This document shows, in pieces, positions 8,940-16,857 of a stretch of 40,159 bases of DNA. Position numbers and translations under genes: made by a program. The stretch's first letter is position 1; each line of letters begins with the position of its first letter. Location of the stretch: assembly GCA_947599755.1 (NCBI GenBank), contig CANQFO010000001.1:1-40159 (forward strand), written 5' to 3'. The notes under the pieces were generated by a model, which was not told where the DNA came from, did no database searches, and worked only from the letters and a program-made list of their open reading frames with translations. This DNA comes from an uncultured Bacilli bacterium. GTDB lineage: Bacteria; Bacillota_I; Bacilli_A; RF39; UBA660.

Positions 8940-9395
8940 TTATAAAGTATTTAAAATATAAATAGTTAAAGAAAGAATCGTTGCAAATAAAGACAAGAGT
9001 ACATAAGGATCCAACAACTTAGTACTTTTTTCATTCAATTGAAATGTTTCTTGGTAAAGGAACAGACCACTAACAAAAGTACCTAAACAAGATATAAATC
9101 CCAAAAAAGGATTTTTTAATCCAAAAAAGACAAACGAATAACCCTGATTAAATAAATAATTAATCAAAAGAGTATAAAGATAAGATTTAGGAATATTTCG
9201 AAATGAATATTTCAAAAAAATATGCGTCATACTAAGAGCAATACAAAAATAAACGATTGGCCAAACAATCCCATAAAAATAAGAAGGAGGAGCAAAAAAA
9301 GGTAACTTTAATTGCTGATAATAAGAATAATCTAGTGGAAAAAGGGATGAGAAAAACCAAGGAAAAAAACAAAGAATAAAAACCAAAAACTTCAA
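8940..9395 (-). CDS. tspO: TspO/MBR family membrane protein
   Basis: A polytopic protein of about 151 aa in the TspO (peripheral benzodiazepine receptor) family, with five hydrophobic helices. The diagnostic segment is LKLPFFAPPSYFYGIVWPIVY (family pattern PxFxPPxWxFxxVW), with a conserved C-terminal aromatic-rich core. Family members bind tetrapyrroles and have been linked to porphyrin handling. The reading frame is open back to a GTG at 9404, but the best ribosome site, AGAGGTGA (plus-strand 9401-9408), is 5 nt from TTG 9395, so I choose the TTG. The gene is divergent from the rhomboid gene and converges on res. Confidence 0.85.
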   Translation of the reverse strand: MKFLVFILCFFPWFFSSLFPLDYSYYQQLKLPFFAPPSYFYGIVWPIVYFCIALSMTHIFLKYSFRNIPKSYLYTLLINYLFNQGYSFVFFGLKNPFLGFISCLGTFVSGLFLYQETFQLNEKSTKLLDPYVLLSLFATILSLTIYILNTL

Positions 9396-9407
9396 AAAAA
9401 TCACCTC

Positions 9408-9436
9408 TTTCCATATTTTATGTTTTAGTATATAAT
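9408..9436 (+). promoter_or_regulatory. Promoter of rhomboid gene
   Basis: TTTCCA (9408-9413), a 17-bp spacer, then TATAAT (9431-9436), followed by TAGGAGGAAG and the ATG at 9463. It overlaps the divergent upstream region of tspO. Confidence 0.5.
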
Positions 9437-9462
9437 AATATTAGTATTTTTAGGAGGAAGAA

Positions 9463-10614
9463 ATGGAAACGAAAATATTGTTAGATGACAAAAATATAAT
9501 AGTGATGAAATTACTTCATTATTTCATTACAGAAAAAAATTATAATCCAATTATTTTACAAGGAGTAGAAAACGAAATTTGGTTAGAAAATTTAGAAGAA
9601 AATTATAAAGTAGTAAGAATTGTTTCAGGATATATTCACAATGATGAACAATTTCATTTTGATAAATTTAAAACACAAAGAATTTTAAAAAAAATAAAGA
9701 AAAAGACTTTATCATTTAGCATGAATGTTTTTAGTATTTTTTTAGATTTAGGAGATAATGTAAAAGAAGAATTAAATGATAATCCTAATTTATTATGTGT
9801 AAAAATTCAAGATGAAGCAGATTTGAATAAAAATGATATGGTAAAAAAAGTTTTTCCAGATTTACCAACAAAATTAAAATATAATGAAAAAGGAATGGAA
9901 TTATTTGTAAAAATAACAAATGATATAAATAAACATAATCAAATTGATGCTAAAAAAATAGAAAAAGTATTCAAAAATAAGTTTCCAACAATAACCTATA
10001 CAATAATTGCTATAAATATTATCTTTTATTTAGTTCCAATTTTATTTGGCCAATATAACAATATCATTAATTCCTTTTGTATCCACGGACCTAGTATAAG
10101 AGCAGGACAATATTACCGATTAATTACAGGAATTTTCTTACATGGGGGACTACTTCATTTATTATTTAACTGTTATGCTTTAAACATCATTGGTAGCCAA
10201 TTAGAAAGCTTTCTAGGGAAACCAAAATTTTTAATGATTTATTTAATCAGTGGAATTAGTGGAGCATTATTCTCAATGATTTTTGGAGGAGATTATGCTT
10301 CTATAGGAGCAAGTGGAGCAATCTTTGGACTAATGGGATCACTTGTATACTTTGGCTATCACTATCGAGTATTTTTAGGAAATATTATAAAAAGTCAAAT
10401 TATTCCTTTAATTATTGTAAACTTAGGTTTAGGCTTTATCTTACAAGGAGTAGATAATTCTGCTCACATAGGAGGATTAATCGGGGGAGCAATAATTACC
10501 ATGGCTTTAGGAATAAAAGATAAGACAACTACATTTGAAAAAATTAACGGTTGGATCATCACAGCCATATTCTTAGCATTTACAGTTTATATGGCCTTTG
10601 TATATGCAGCATAA
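9463..10614 (+). CDS. Rhomboid family intramembrane serine protease with N-terminal cytosolic domain
   Basis: A 383-aa protein. Residues 1-170 form a soluble Lys/Asn-rich domain. Membrane helices begin at about 176 (ITYTIIAINIIFYL). Rhomboid signatures are GGLLHLLFNCYALN (conserved His/Asn helix), the catalytic Ser near 284 in GASGAIFGL, and the catalytic His near 335 in DNSAHIGGLIGG, all intact. The layout resembles Bacillus GluP (YqgP), which has an N-terminal cytosolic domain and acts in membrane protein quality control, but the C-terminal TPR part of GluP is missing here. It has its own promoter and strong TAGGAGG site, and is followed by a separate promoter for ireB. Confidence 0.92.
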   Translation: METKILLDDKNIIVMKLLHYFITEKNYNPIILQGVENEIWLENLEENYKVVRIVSGYIHNDEQFHFDKFKTQRILKKIKKKTLSFSMNVFSIFLDLGDNVKEELNDNPNLLCVKIQDEADLNKNDMVKKVFPDLPTKLKYNEKGMELFVKITNDINKHNQIDAKKIEKVFKNKFPTITYTIIAINIIFYLVPILFGQYNNIINSFCIHGPSIRAGQYYRLITGIFLHGGLLHLLFNCYALNIIGSQLESFLGKPKFLMIYLISGISGALFSMIFGGDYASIGASGAIFGLMGSLVYFGYHYRVFLGNIIKSQIIPLIIVNLGLGFILQGVDNSAHIGGLIGGAIITMALGIKDKTTTFEKINGWIITAIFLAFTVYMAFVYAA

Positions 10615-10620
10615 AAATTA

Positions 10621-10649
10621 TTGTAATTCTCACAAATAAATGATAAAAT
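10621..10649 (+). promoter_or_regulatory. Promoter of ireB-ruvX-yrzB-mltG-trmR operon
   Basis: TTGTAA (10621-10626), 17-bp spacer, TAAAAT (10644-10649), 26 bp before the ireB start. Confidence 0.6.
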
Positions 10650-10675
10650 GAAATAAATAATAGTGAGGTGATTTT

Positions 10676-10930
10676 ATGCCACAAGAGAAAACGACTATGT
10701 TTAATGTAAAAGAAATCGACACAGAAATGATTAGAGTAACCATTCAAGAAGTATATGAAGCCCTAGAAGAAAGAGGATATAATCCAATAAATCAATTAGT
10801 TGGATACCTAATTAGTGGAGATCCAGGCTATATCTCAAGTTATAAAAATGCTAGAAATAAAATTCAAGAAATCGATCGTGCAAAAATTGTAGAAGTTTTA
10901 TTAAAAGAATTTCAAAAAAAGAACAAATGA
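10676..10930 (+). CDS. ireB: IreB family regulatory phosphoprotein (UPF0297, YrzL)
   Basis: An 84-aa protein with the family's near-invariant pattern: TMFNVKE near the N-terminus, the VYEALEERGYNPINQLVGYLISGDP core, and ISSYKNARNKI towards the end. In Enterococcus the orthologue is phosphorylated by the PASTA kinase IreK on N-terminal threonines and influences cephalosporin resistance; Thr residues are present at positions 6-7. It overlaps ruvX by 4 bp (ATGA) and is the first gene of the conserved ireB-ruvX-yrzB cluster. A GAGGTGA site precedes the ATG. Confidence 0.95.
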   Translation: MPQEKTTMFNVKEIDTEMIRVTIQEVYEALEERGYNPINQLVGYLISGDPGYISSYKNARNKIQEIDRAKIVEVLLKEFQKKNK

Positions 10931-11370
10931 AATATTTAGGTTTAGATTTAGGAAGTAAAACACTAGGAATGGCAATTAGTGATAAAGAAGGAAAAATTGC
11001 CAGTAGCTACCAAATCATAAGACATAATGAAGAGTATGATCGATTAATAGAAAAAATAAAAACAATAGTCGAAGAACAAAAAATAGAAAAAATTGTCTTA
11101 GGATTTCCAAAAAATATGAACAATACTATTGGTCCAAAAGGAAAGCTTAGTTTAGACTTTAAAAAGAAACTAGAAGAAAACTTGACTATACCAATTGAAT
11201 TACAAGATGAACGATTAACAACTAAATCTGCCACAAATATTTTAATACAGGGTGGATTGTCTAGAAAAAAAAGAAAAAAAGTAATTGACAGCATAGCTGC
11301 AACTATCATATTACAAACATTTTTAGATAGGAGAGAAAAAAATGAGTCAGAGCACATTTACTATGATTGA
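10927..11370 (+). CDS. ruvX: Holliday junction resolvase-like / pre-16S rRNA nuclease RuvX (YqgF)
   Basis: A 147-aa RNase H-fold protein. It begins MKYLGLDLGSKTLGMAISD (first catalytic Asp in LDLG), continues with KIVLGFPKN, then QDERLTTK, and ends with the last catalytic Asp in KVIDSIAATIILQTFLD. This is the full YqgF/YrrK pattern. Family members mature the 16S rRNA 5' end and some resolve branched DNA. It overlaps ireB by 4 bp and yrzB by 29 bp, so the three are translationally linked. Confidence 0.95.
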   Translation: MKYLGLDLGSKTLGMAISDKEGKIASSYQIIRHNEEYDRLIEKIKTIVEEQKIEKIVLGFPKNMNNTIGPKGKLSLDFKKKLEENLTIPIELQDERLTTKSATNILIQGGLSRKKRKKVIDSIAATIILQTFLDRREKNESEHIYYD

Positions 11371-11635
11371 TGAAAGTGGAAAAGAAGTAGTATATGAGGT
11401 ATTATTTACATTTGAAAGTGATGAAACCAATAAAAATTATATTGTCTATACAGATAATAAAAAAGATGAAACAGGTAATATCGAAGTATATGCATCAATT
11501 TATGATCCAAAAGATCCAAAAAGCAAATTAGAAGCAATTGAAACCGATAAAGAATGGAAAGTAATTGAAACAATTCTAGAAACATTACAAGAAGAAATCA
11601 AAAATAAACAAAACGAAGAAAATAACGAGCAATAG
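11342..11635 (+). CDS. yrzB: DUF1292 protein (YrzB/UPF0473)
   Basis: A 97-aa acidic small protein with the DUF1292 pattern: FTMIDESGKEVVYEVLFTFE, then NYIVYTDN and VYASIYDP. Its function is unknown in all bacteria; position after ireB-ruvX is highly conserved in Bacillota. The start has a TAGGAGAG site located inside the ruvX end. The last codons overlap a short GC hairpin that may attenuate transcription into mltG. Confidence 0.93.
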   Translation: MSQSTFTMIDESGKEVVYEVLFTFESDETNKNYIVYTDNKKDETGNIEVYASIYDPKDPKSKLEAIETDKEWKVIETILETLQEEIKNKQNEENNEQ

Positions 11636-11648
11636 CTCTTTATTTTTT
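11627..11648 (+). terminator. Weak hairpin/attenuator at yrzB stop
   Basis: GAGC (11627-11630) pairs with GCTC (11635-11638) around an AATA loop and is followed by TTTATTTTTT. The stem is only 4 bp, so at most it is partial attenuation before mltG. Confidence 0.3.
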
Positions 11649-11662
11649 GAAAGAGGTAATTT

Positions 11663-12736
11663 ATGACAATAAAAAGGAGAAGGCCAAAACCACTATTGAT
11701 TATTTTAATCATAGTAGCATCAATAACATGCGTATTAGCAGGAACAATTATCTATTGGATGAGTCCCGTAAATTCAAAAAGTAATGCTCAAATAGAAGTG
11801 GTGATAAAACCAGGAACTAGTACAAAAGAAATTGGAAAATTATTAAAAGAAAAAAAAATCATTAAAAACCAATTATTTTTTCAAATTTATATAAAAATGC
11901 AAGGAAAAAGTTCTTTAAAAGCATCAACATATTTATTAAAAAAAAATATGTCATTAAAAAAAATTATTTCCATTTTAGAAAAAGGAAATAATTATAATCC
12001 AGATGCAGTAACAATAACCTTTAAAGAGGGACAAAGAATTACAGATTATTGTGAAATCATTGCGAAAAAGACAAATATTACTTACGAAGAAGCAATATCA
12101 ATAATGCAAGACAGAGAATATATAAAAACCTTAATTGATAAGTATTGGTTTTTAACAGATACTATTTTAAATGAACAAATATATTATCCACTAGAAGGGT
12201 ACTTATTACCCGATACATTTCAACTAAAAAATAAAGAAGTACAAATGAATGAAATCATTGAAATTCTATTAAATGAAACAAAAAATAAACTAGAAAAAGA
12301 AAAAGAAGCAATACAAAATAATATTCATGAAATAATAACACTAGCATCAATTGTAGAATTAGAAGGAACCAATAAAGAAAATAGGAAAATGATCGCAGGA
12401 ATATTAAATAATCGACTAACAGCGAAGATGAATTTAGGAAGTGACGTAACTACATATTATGCTCTACAATATCCCATGAAAAGTGATTTAACAAAAGAAC
12501 AATTTGAAACGATTAATCCCTATAATACAAGAGCAATCAATATGGCAGGAAAACTACCTATTGGTCCCATTTGTAATCCAAGTATATCAAGTATAGAAGC
12601 AGTAGTAGAACCAACAATAAGTGAATATTACTATTTTGTTGCTGATAAAAAAGGAAATATATATTATACAAAAACCTTATCAGAACATCAAAAAAAAGTA
12701 CAAGAAATTAAAGATAGAGGAGAATGGATATGGTAA
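11663..12736 (+). CDS. mltG: Endolytic murein transglycosylase MltG (YceG-like)
   Basis: A 357-aa membrane-anchored lytic transglycosylase that cuts nascent glycan strands and sets their length. An N-terminal TM (about residues 13-33) is followed by a LysM-like YceG region (KPGTSTKEIGKLLKEKKII). The catalytic core contains YYPLEGYLLPDTFQL, LASIVELEG (catalytic Glu), RKMIAGILNNRL, LGSDVTTYYA and LPIGPICNPSISSIEA. All family motifs are intact and the length is usual. It follows yrzB as in Bacillus (yrrL) and overlaps trmR. Confidence 0.95.
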   Translation: MTIKRRRPKPLLIILIIVASITCVLAGTIIYWMSPVNSKSNAQIEVVIKPGTSTKEIGKLLKEKKIIKNQLFFQIYIKMQGKSSLKASTYLLKKNMSLKKIISILEKGNNYNPDAVTITFKEGQRITDYCEIIAKKTNITYEEAISIMQDREYIKTLIDKYWFLTDTILNEQIYYPLEGYLLPDTFQLKNKEVQMNEIIEILLNETKNKLEKEKEAIQNNIHEIITLASIVELEGTNKENRKMIAGILNNRLTAKMNLGSDVTTYYALQYPMKSDLTKEQFETINPYNTRAINMAGKLPIGPICNPSISSIEAVVEPTISEYYYFVADKKGNIYYTKTLSEHQKKVQEIKDRGEWIW

Positions 12737-13338
12737 ATCAATATGGTCTAATCAAACAAATCAAAGAATATGCCGATAAAAATAACATTCCAATCATCAC
12801 TGATGAAGGAATAAGTTATATCACAAACTATATAATCAAACATCAAATAAAACAAGTGTTAGAAATTGGAACGGCAATTGGCTATTCAGCTATTAAAATG
12901 GCCTTATCCTATAAAGATGTAGAAATTACAAGTATTGAAAGAGATGAAAAAAGATATTTAGAAGCTCTAAAAAATATCAAAAAACTAGATTTAGAAGATA
13001 GAATTCACTTAATTTATAATGATGCCTTACTCGTAAACTTAAAAGATAAATTTGATTTAATTTTTATTGATGCAGCAAAGGCACAAAATATAAAATTTTT
13101 CGAAAAATTTGAACACAATCTATTACCAAATGGAACAATCATTACTGATAACATATTTTTTCATGGATTAGTCAAAAAAAATGAAGAAGAAATAGAAAGT
13201 AAAAACTTAAAAGCATTAGTTAGAAAAATAAAAGCATATATAGAATTTTTAGAAAAAAATTCATCATTTGAAACACAAATTTTAGAAATTGGCGATGGAA
13301 TTGCTGTAAGTAGAAGAACCAAAACAGAAGGTGATTAA
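12730..13338 (+). CDS. trmR: tRNA 5-hydroxyuridine methyltransferase TrmR (YrrM), O-methyltransferase fold
   Basis: A SAM-dependent methyltransferase of about 202 aa. Motif I is VLEIGTAIGYSAI, followed by ITSIERDE (acidic ribose-binding end of strand 2) and LIFIDAAKAQNIKFFE (metal/substrate motif of the class III O-methyltransferases), then TDNIFFHG. In Bacillus this enzyme makes mo5U34 from the ho5U34 produced by TrhP1/TrhP2. The ATG at 12730 is favoured over 12724 because AGAGGAG is too close to the first. The 3' end overlaps the next ORF's start region. Its usual partners trhP1 and trhP2 lie 7 kb away, after an insert. Confidence 0.9.
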   Translation: MVNQYGLIKQIKEYADKNNIPIITDEGISYITNYIIKHQIKQVLEIGTAIGYSAIKMALSYKDVEITSIERDEKRYLEALKNIKKLDLEDRIHLIYNDALLVNLKDKFDLIFIDAAKAQNIKFFEKFEHNLLPNGTIITDNIFFHGLVKKNEEEIESKNLKALVRKIKAYIEFLEKNSSFETQILEIGDGIAVSRRTKTEGD

Positions 13339-13339
13339 A

Positions 13340-14077
13340 TTGGTAGGCAAAGAAAGAGAAAAACTATCAAAAATCATTTTAACCAAGTGGGTACCAATAC
13401 TAATAGGAGGAATCATCTTTATCATGGCATTTTGGATAATAACCAAAATAATTTCTCCCAAACAAGAAAATTCTTACCAAAATATACTAACGAATCAATC
13501 CAAAGATATTGTCTATGATATAGAAAATAACTCTATACAAAAAAATGATAAAGTACCAAGAATTAATTTAAATACAGAAAAAATTAATCAAATAAATAAA
13601 GAAATAGAAACCTCATATGAAGATTATTTAGCAAAATTTACAGACGGATATACTTATCAATATAATATTTCAAACAATATTTTATCAATTTTAATTACCT
13701 CAAAACAAAGATATAATGACGCTTTAAATTATGATATTACCTATAAATCTTATAATATTGATCTAGGCAATTTAGAACCGCTAAATCAAAAACAATTACT
13801 AAAAAAATTTAATATTACAGAAAAACAATTAAGATATTTTATAACTTATAAATTTGTAAATTATTATAATGACCTAATCAAAAAACAATATTTTACAGAA
13901 GAAGAATGTAATTATAATTGTTTCATTGAAAGCAAAAATATTTTTGATTACTTAGAAAATAATCAATACTATATAAATAATAATCATTTAGAAGTATATA
14001 AATATTTCAATATATTTACAGACTATAAGGAAGAAGAGTACTTTACAGAAGATTCATTTCATTTTATAATCAAATAA
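13340..14077 (+). CDS. Membrane-anchored extracellular protein, paralogue A1 (RsiV/PdaC-like fold suspected)
   Basis: About 245 aa. One TM segment near the N-terminus (VPILIGGIIFIMAFWIITKI) is followed by an extracellular domain. It is clearly related to the protein at 16041-16796: shared VP/IPxINxN near the start, an NxILSIxI strand, TYKSYNIDLG, and a conserved CNYxCF pair of cysteines near the C-terminus. The beta-pattern recalls DUF4163/DUF3298 domains of RsiV and PdaC; this is inference from pattern only. The frame is open to a GTG at 13331, but AAGGTGA at 13328-13334 best fits TTG 13340, just beyond the trmR stop. So the gene is coupled to trmR. Role unknown; it begins a four-gene cell-wall module. 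Confidence 0.7.
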   Translation: MVGKEREKLSKIILTKWVPILIGGIIFIMAFWIITKIISPKQENSYQNILTNQSKDIVYDIENNSIQKNDKVPRINLNTEKINQINKEIETSYEDYLAKFTDGYTYQYNISNNILSILITSKQRYNDALNYDITYKSYNIDLGNLEPLNQKQLLKKFNITEKQLRYFITYKFVNYYNDLIKKQYFTEEECNYNCFIESKNIFDYLENNQYYINNNHLEVYKYFNIFTDYKEEEYFTEDSFHFIIK

Positions 14078-14095
14078 CAAGAGAGGAAATAGAAG

Positions 14096-15169
14096 ATGAA
14101 GAAGATATATATATTAAATTGTCGAGGAGATATTTCTACTTGTTGTAGTGATTATGGATTAGCTAAAATACTATCAGTAATAAAAAAATGTTTTCAATTA
14201 ATGCAAATAATAATCCCAATAATTTTAGTGGTAATGATAACGATTCAATTAATTAAGATGATGGCAAATCCAGAAGAACAAAAGAATAAAAAAAATTTAA
14301 TGAATAAATTGATTGCTGCTTTAATTTGTTTTTTTCTACCAACAATAGTAAATCTTACATTAGAAGTAATTGCCATAGGAACAGAAAATGTATTATCGAA
14401 AAATTTTCAAGCTGCTATCTGTTGGGATGCCGCAGACGAAGTAAATGAAATGATTCAAGTAAGTAAAAGTGTTTACATATCTAATCATACGAAAAATTCC
14501 AAAAATTTATATAATGATCCAAGTAATTATGAAGAAGGAGAAGAAAGTAATTCAGAAAATAGTGAGGGAAAAGGAAATATTTTATTAATCGCTGGGCATT
14601 CTTATCCTCCTTATTGTAACAGCAAAGGAATAAGTGATTGCAGAGGAAAAATTTCATCAGGATATGATGAAACTGATCAAACACGAATTTTAGTCAAATT
14701 AATTAAGCAAGAATTAGATAACTTAGGGGTAAAATCAGATATTGCCAATGCTTTAATGGCACAAGATACCAATAAAATGAATAAATCATTTTATCTAGAA
14801 TGTAAAACAGGAAGTGAACTTTGTAAAAAATATAATTGGAAAAAATATAAATATGTTTTAGAAATTCATTTCAATGCATCAAGTGGTGCAACAGCGGCAG
14901 GAACACAGTTAGTAAAAGCAAATCGCAGTTATAGCACAAAAGCAGATCAAGCAATCGTTAATGCAGTAATCAAAAATACAGGAAAAAAACATTATTCAGA
15001 TTATATATATGGAGCATTTAATATTGGATATTTTACCTCTAGAAATGTACCAATTACTTATTTAGAAACAGAATTTTATGATAATAAAAGTGCAATGGAT
15101 AATTATAGTAAAAAGAAAGAACAAATAGCCAAAGATATTGCCAAAGCAATCCAAAAATATTATGGATAA
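14096..15169 (+). CDS. VirB2/TrbC-like two-helix domain fused to N-acetylmuramoyl-L-alanine amidase (Amidase_3)
   Basis: A 357-aa fusion. Residues 1-115 are a small membrane domain: STCCSDYG (Cys16-Cys17), helix 1 (about 33-54, containing IIPIILVVMITIQLIK), a charged loop with NPEEQKNKK, helix 2 (about 70-92), then ICW (Cys109-Trp110). A linker of Ser/Glu/Asn follows (about 116-158). Residues 160-357 are a zinc amidase with all ligands and the catalytic Glu visible: His168 in AGHSY, Glu192 in YDETDQTR, His258 in LEIHFNAS, Glu324 in YLETEF. It would cleave the NAM-L-Ala bond of peptidoglycan. The membrane half matches the stand-alone gene at 38289. The start is supported by GAGAGGA. Confidence 0.88.
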   Translation: MKKIYILNCRGDISTCCSDYGLAKILSVIKKCFQLMQIIIPIILVVMITIQLIKMMANPEEQKNKKNLMNKLIAALICFFLPTIVNLTLEVIAIGTENVLSKNFQAAICWDAADEVNEMIQVSKSVYISNHTKNSKNLYNDPSNYEEGEESNSENSEGKGNILLIAGHSYPPYCNSKGISDCRGKISSGYDETDQTRILVKLIKQELDNLGVKSDIANALMAQDTNKMNKSFYLECKTGSELCKKYNWKKYKYVLEIHFNASSGATAAGTQLVKANRSYSTKADQAIVNAVIKNTGKKHYSDYIYGAFNIGYFTSRNVPITYLETEFYDNKSAMDNYSKKKEQIAKDIAKAIQKYYG

Positions 15170-15182
15170 AGGAGAGGGTTTA

Positions 15183-16031
15183 ATGAATTTATTTCAAATA
15201 CTAGCCTGTAATGATACGCTAGGAACATGTTGCAGTGATTATGGATTAGTATCACTAATTGACATAATTAGAACAGCTTTTTCCTATATTCAATTAATCA
15301 TTCCCATTATTTTAATTGTAATGATAACAGTACAATTAATTAAATTAACGATAAATCCAGAAGAAAAAAATGGAACAAAAAAAATAACCAATAAATTAAT
15401 AGGAGCAATCATTTGTTTTTTTCTACCAATATTAATCGATATCATAGTAGGATGGATGCCATCCAATCAACAATTTCAAGTAGCATCTTGTTGGCAAGAA
15501 GCAAAAATATCCCATGAAGTATTAAAACTTCAAAAAAGCACATATATCAAACAAAATGATGATACAGAAAGAAAATCTTTAATTATTAATCCAGGAAAAT
15601 ATAATCCAGGAAATCCAACAACGAGTGAAAATACAACAGGAAGTTCAAAAGGAAAAGAAATTGTAAATTATGCCAAAAAATTTGTTGGAAAAAATTATAT
15701 TTATGGTGGCTATTGGAATGGAGAATTACCTTATACAGGGACAGATTGCAGTGGATTTGTTCAAGGAATATACAAACACTTTGGAATAAATTTGCAAAGA
15801 ACAACCTATGCTCAATGGGACGATACAGGAAGTTATACTTTAGTAAATGAAGCAAATGTTCAAGCAGGAGACTTAATTATGTATGATGGACACGTTGCTA
15901 TCGCAACAGGAAACGGAAGGGAAATTGTTCATGCCCAATCCACCGCAACAGGAATAGTAATATCAAGTGACTATAAAACTTGCTCTAGTAAAGCAATTCT
16001 TGGCATTATGAGAATTAAAGGAATAAACTAG
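15183..16031 (+). CDS. VirB2/TrbC-like two-helix domain fused to NlpC/P60 endopeptidase
   Basis: A 282-aa fusion built like its upstream neighbour. Residues 1-110 are the two-helix domain: GTCCSDYG (Cys16-Cys17), helix 1 with IIPIILIVMITVQLIK, NPEEKNGTKK loop, helix 2 ending FFLPILIDIIVGW, then ASCWQEA (Cys103-Trp104). After a linker with NPGKYNPGNP, residues 158-282 form an NlpC/P60 Cys peptidase: Cys189 in GTDCSGFV, His237 in DGHVAIATG, His250 in EIVHAQS. Such enzymes cut D-iGlu-mDAP bonds in stem peptides. I place the start at ATG 15183 after AAAGGAGAGG, not at the in-frame ATG 15138 inside the amidase gene. With the amidase it supplies two different wall-cutting activities on the same membrane scaffold. 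Confidence 0.88.
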   Translation: MNLFQILACNDTLGTCCSDYGLVSLIDIIRTAFSYIQLIIPIILIVMITVQLIKLTINPEEKNGTKKITNKLIGAIICFFLPILIDIIVGWMPSNQQFQVASCWQEAKISHEVLKLQKSTYIKQNDDTERKSLIINPGKYNPGNPTTSENTTGSSKGKEIVNYAKKFVGKNYIYGGYWNGELPYTGTDCSGFVQGIYKHFGINLQRTTYAQWDDTGSYTLVNEANVQAGDLIMYDGHVAIATGNGREIVHAQSTATGIVISSDYKTCSSKAILGIMRIKGIN

Positions 16032-16040
16032 GAGGGGAAA

Positions 16041-16796
16041 ATGAAAAATGATAAAACGCAAAAAGAAAAGAAATTAAACACAAATTTCAAAAAAGGTATC
16101 ATTATCACCTTATCAGCAATTTTAATATTACTGATAGGGTATACATATTTTACAAGAAAAAACATGGAAAATTATAACAATATAAAAAAAGATAAAAGTA
16201 AATATATTGTATATAGTAGATATGAAAATACAAATGAGCAATATCCAAAAAGAATTCCTTATATAAATATAAACTCAGAACCAGTAGAAGCAGTAAATGA
16301 CGATATTCAAATACTATGTAATCAATATTTTGATATAGAAAAAAGCATGATAGACTATGAATATGATATTAATGGAATCATTCTATCAGTAGTAGTAAAA
16401 ATTTTAAATACAGAAACAGAATATGCCCCAAAACCATATTTTAGAACTTATAATATTAATTTAGATACAAAAAAAGTAATTGCAAATGAAGCTTTATTAG
16501 AATATTTTCAAGTAAATTCAAAAACAGTCGAAAAGAAAATTCAACAACAATTTGAAAAATTTTATAAAGAAATAATCATGAATGAATATTTTGATCCAAA
16601 AGAATGTAACTATTCATGCTTTTTAAAATGGAGAGACGTCGATAATTATTTAGATAATGTTACTTACTACGTAGAAAAAGGAAACTTAATCGCCTTTAAA
16701 CCATTTGTTTTTGAATCAATATTTGGAGAAGAAAATTATTTTAAAGATTCAGATTTTGAAATCCTGATCAAAAAGGCAGAGGAGATAAAAGAATAA
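16041..16796 (+). CDS. Membrane-anchored extracellular protein, paralogue A2
   Basis: A 251-aa paralogue of the product of 13340-14077. N-terminal TM (GIIITLSAILILLIGYTYF), then RIPYININSEPVEAVNDDI, YDINGIILSVVVK, YFRTYNINLD and the ECNYSCFLKW Cys pair that matches ECNYNCFIES in A1. Strong AGGAGGGG site before the ATG. It closes the A1-amidase-NlpC-A2 cluster and is followed directly by a bidirectional terminator. The RsiV/PdaC-like fold is suspected only. It could bind wall fragments or hold the hydrolases in check; neither is shown by the sequence. Confidence 0.7.
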   Translation: MKNDKTQKEKKLNTNFKKGIIITLSAILILLIGYTYFTRKNMENYNNIKKDKSKYIVYSRYENTNEQYPKRIPYININSEPVEAVNDDIQILCNQYFDIEKSMIDYEYDINGIILSVVVKILNTETEYAPKPYFRTYNINLDTKKVIANEALLEYFQVNSKTVEKKIQQQFEKFYKEIIMNEYFDPKECNYSCFLKWRDVDNYLDNVTYYVEKGNLIAFKPFVFESIFGEENYFKDSDFEILIKKAEEIKE

Positions 16797-16800
16797 AAAA

Positions 16801-16830
16801 AATAGTAGAAGCTAATCTCTACTATTTTTT
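16801..16830. terminator. Bidirectional terminator between convergent genes
   Basis: AATAGTAGA (16801-16809) and TCTACTATT (16818-16826) form a 9-bp stem with an 8-nt loop. It is flanked by A-runs upstream and T-runs downstream, so it works for both the plus operon and the minus pilin-like gene. Confidence 0.85.
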
Positions 16831-16857
16831 GATAAAATGATGAGGAAGCAGAACTGT

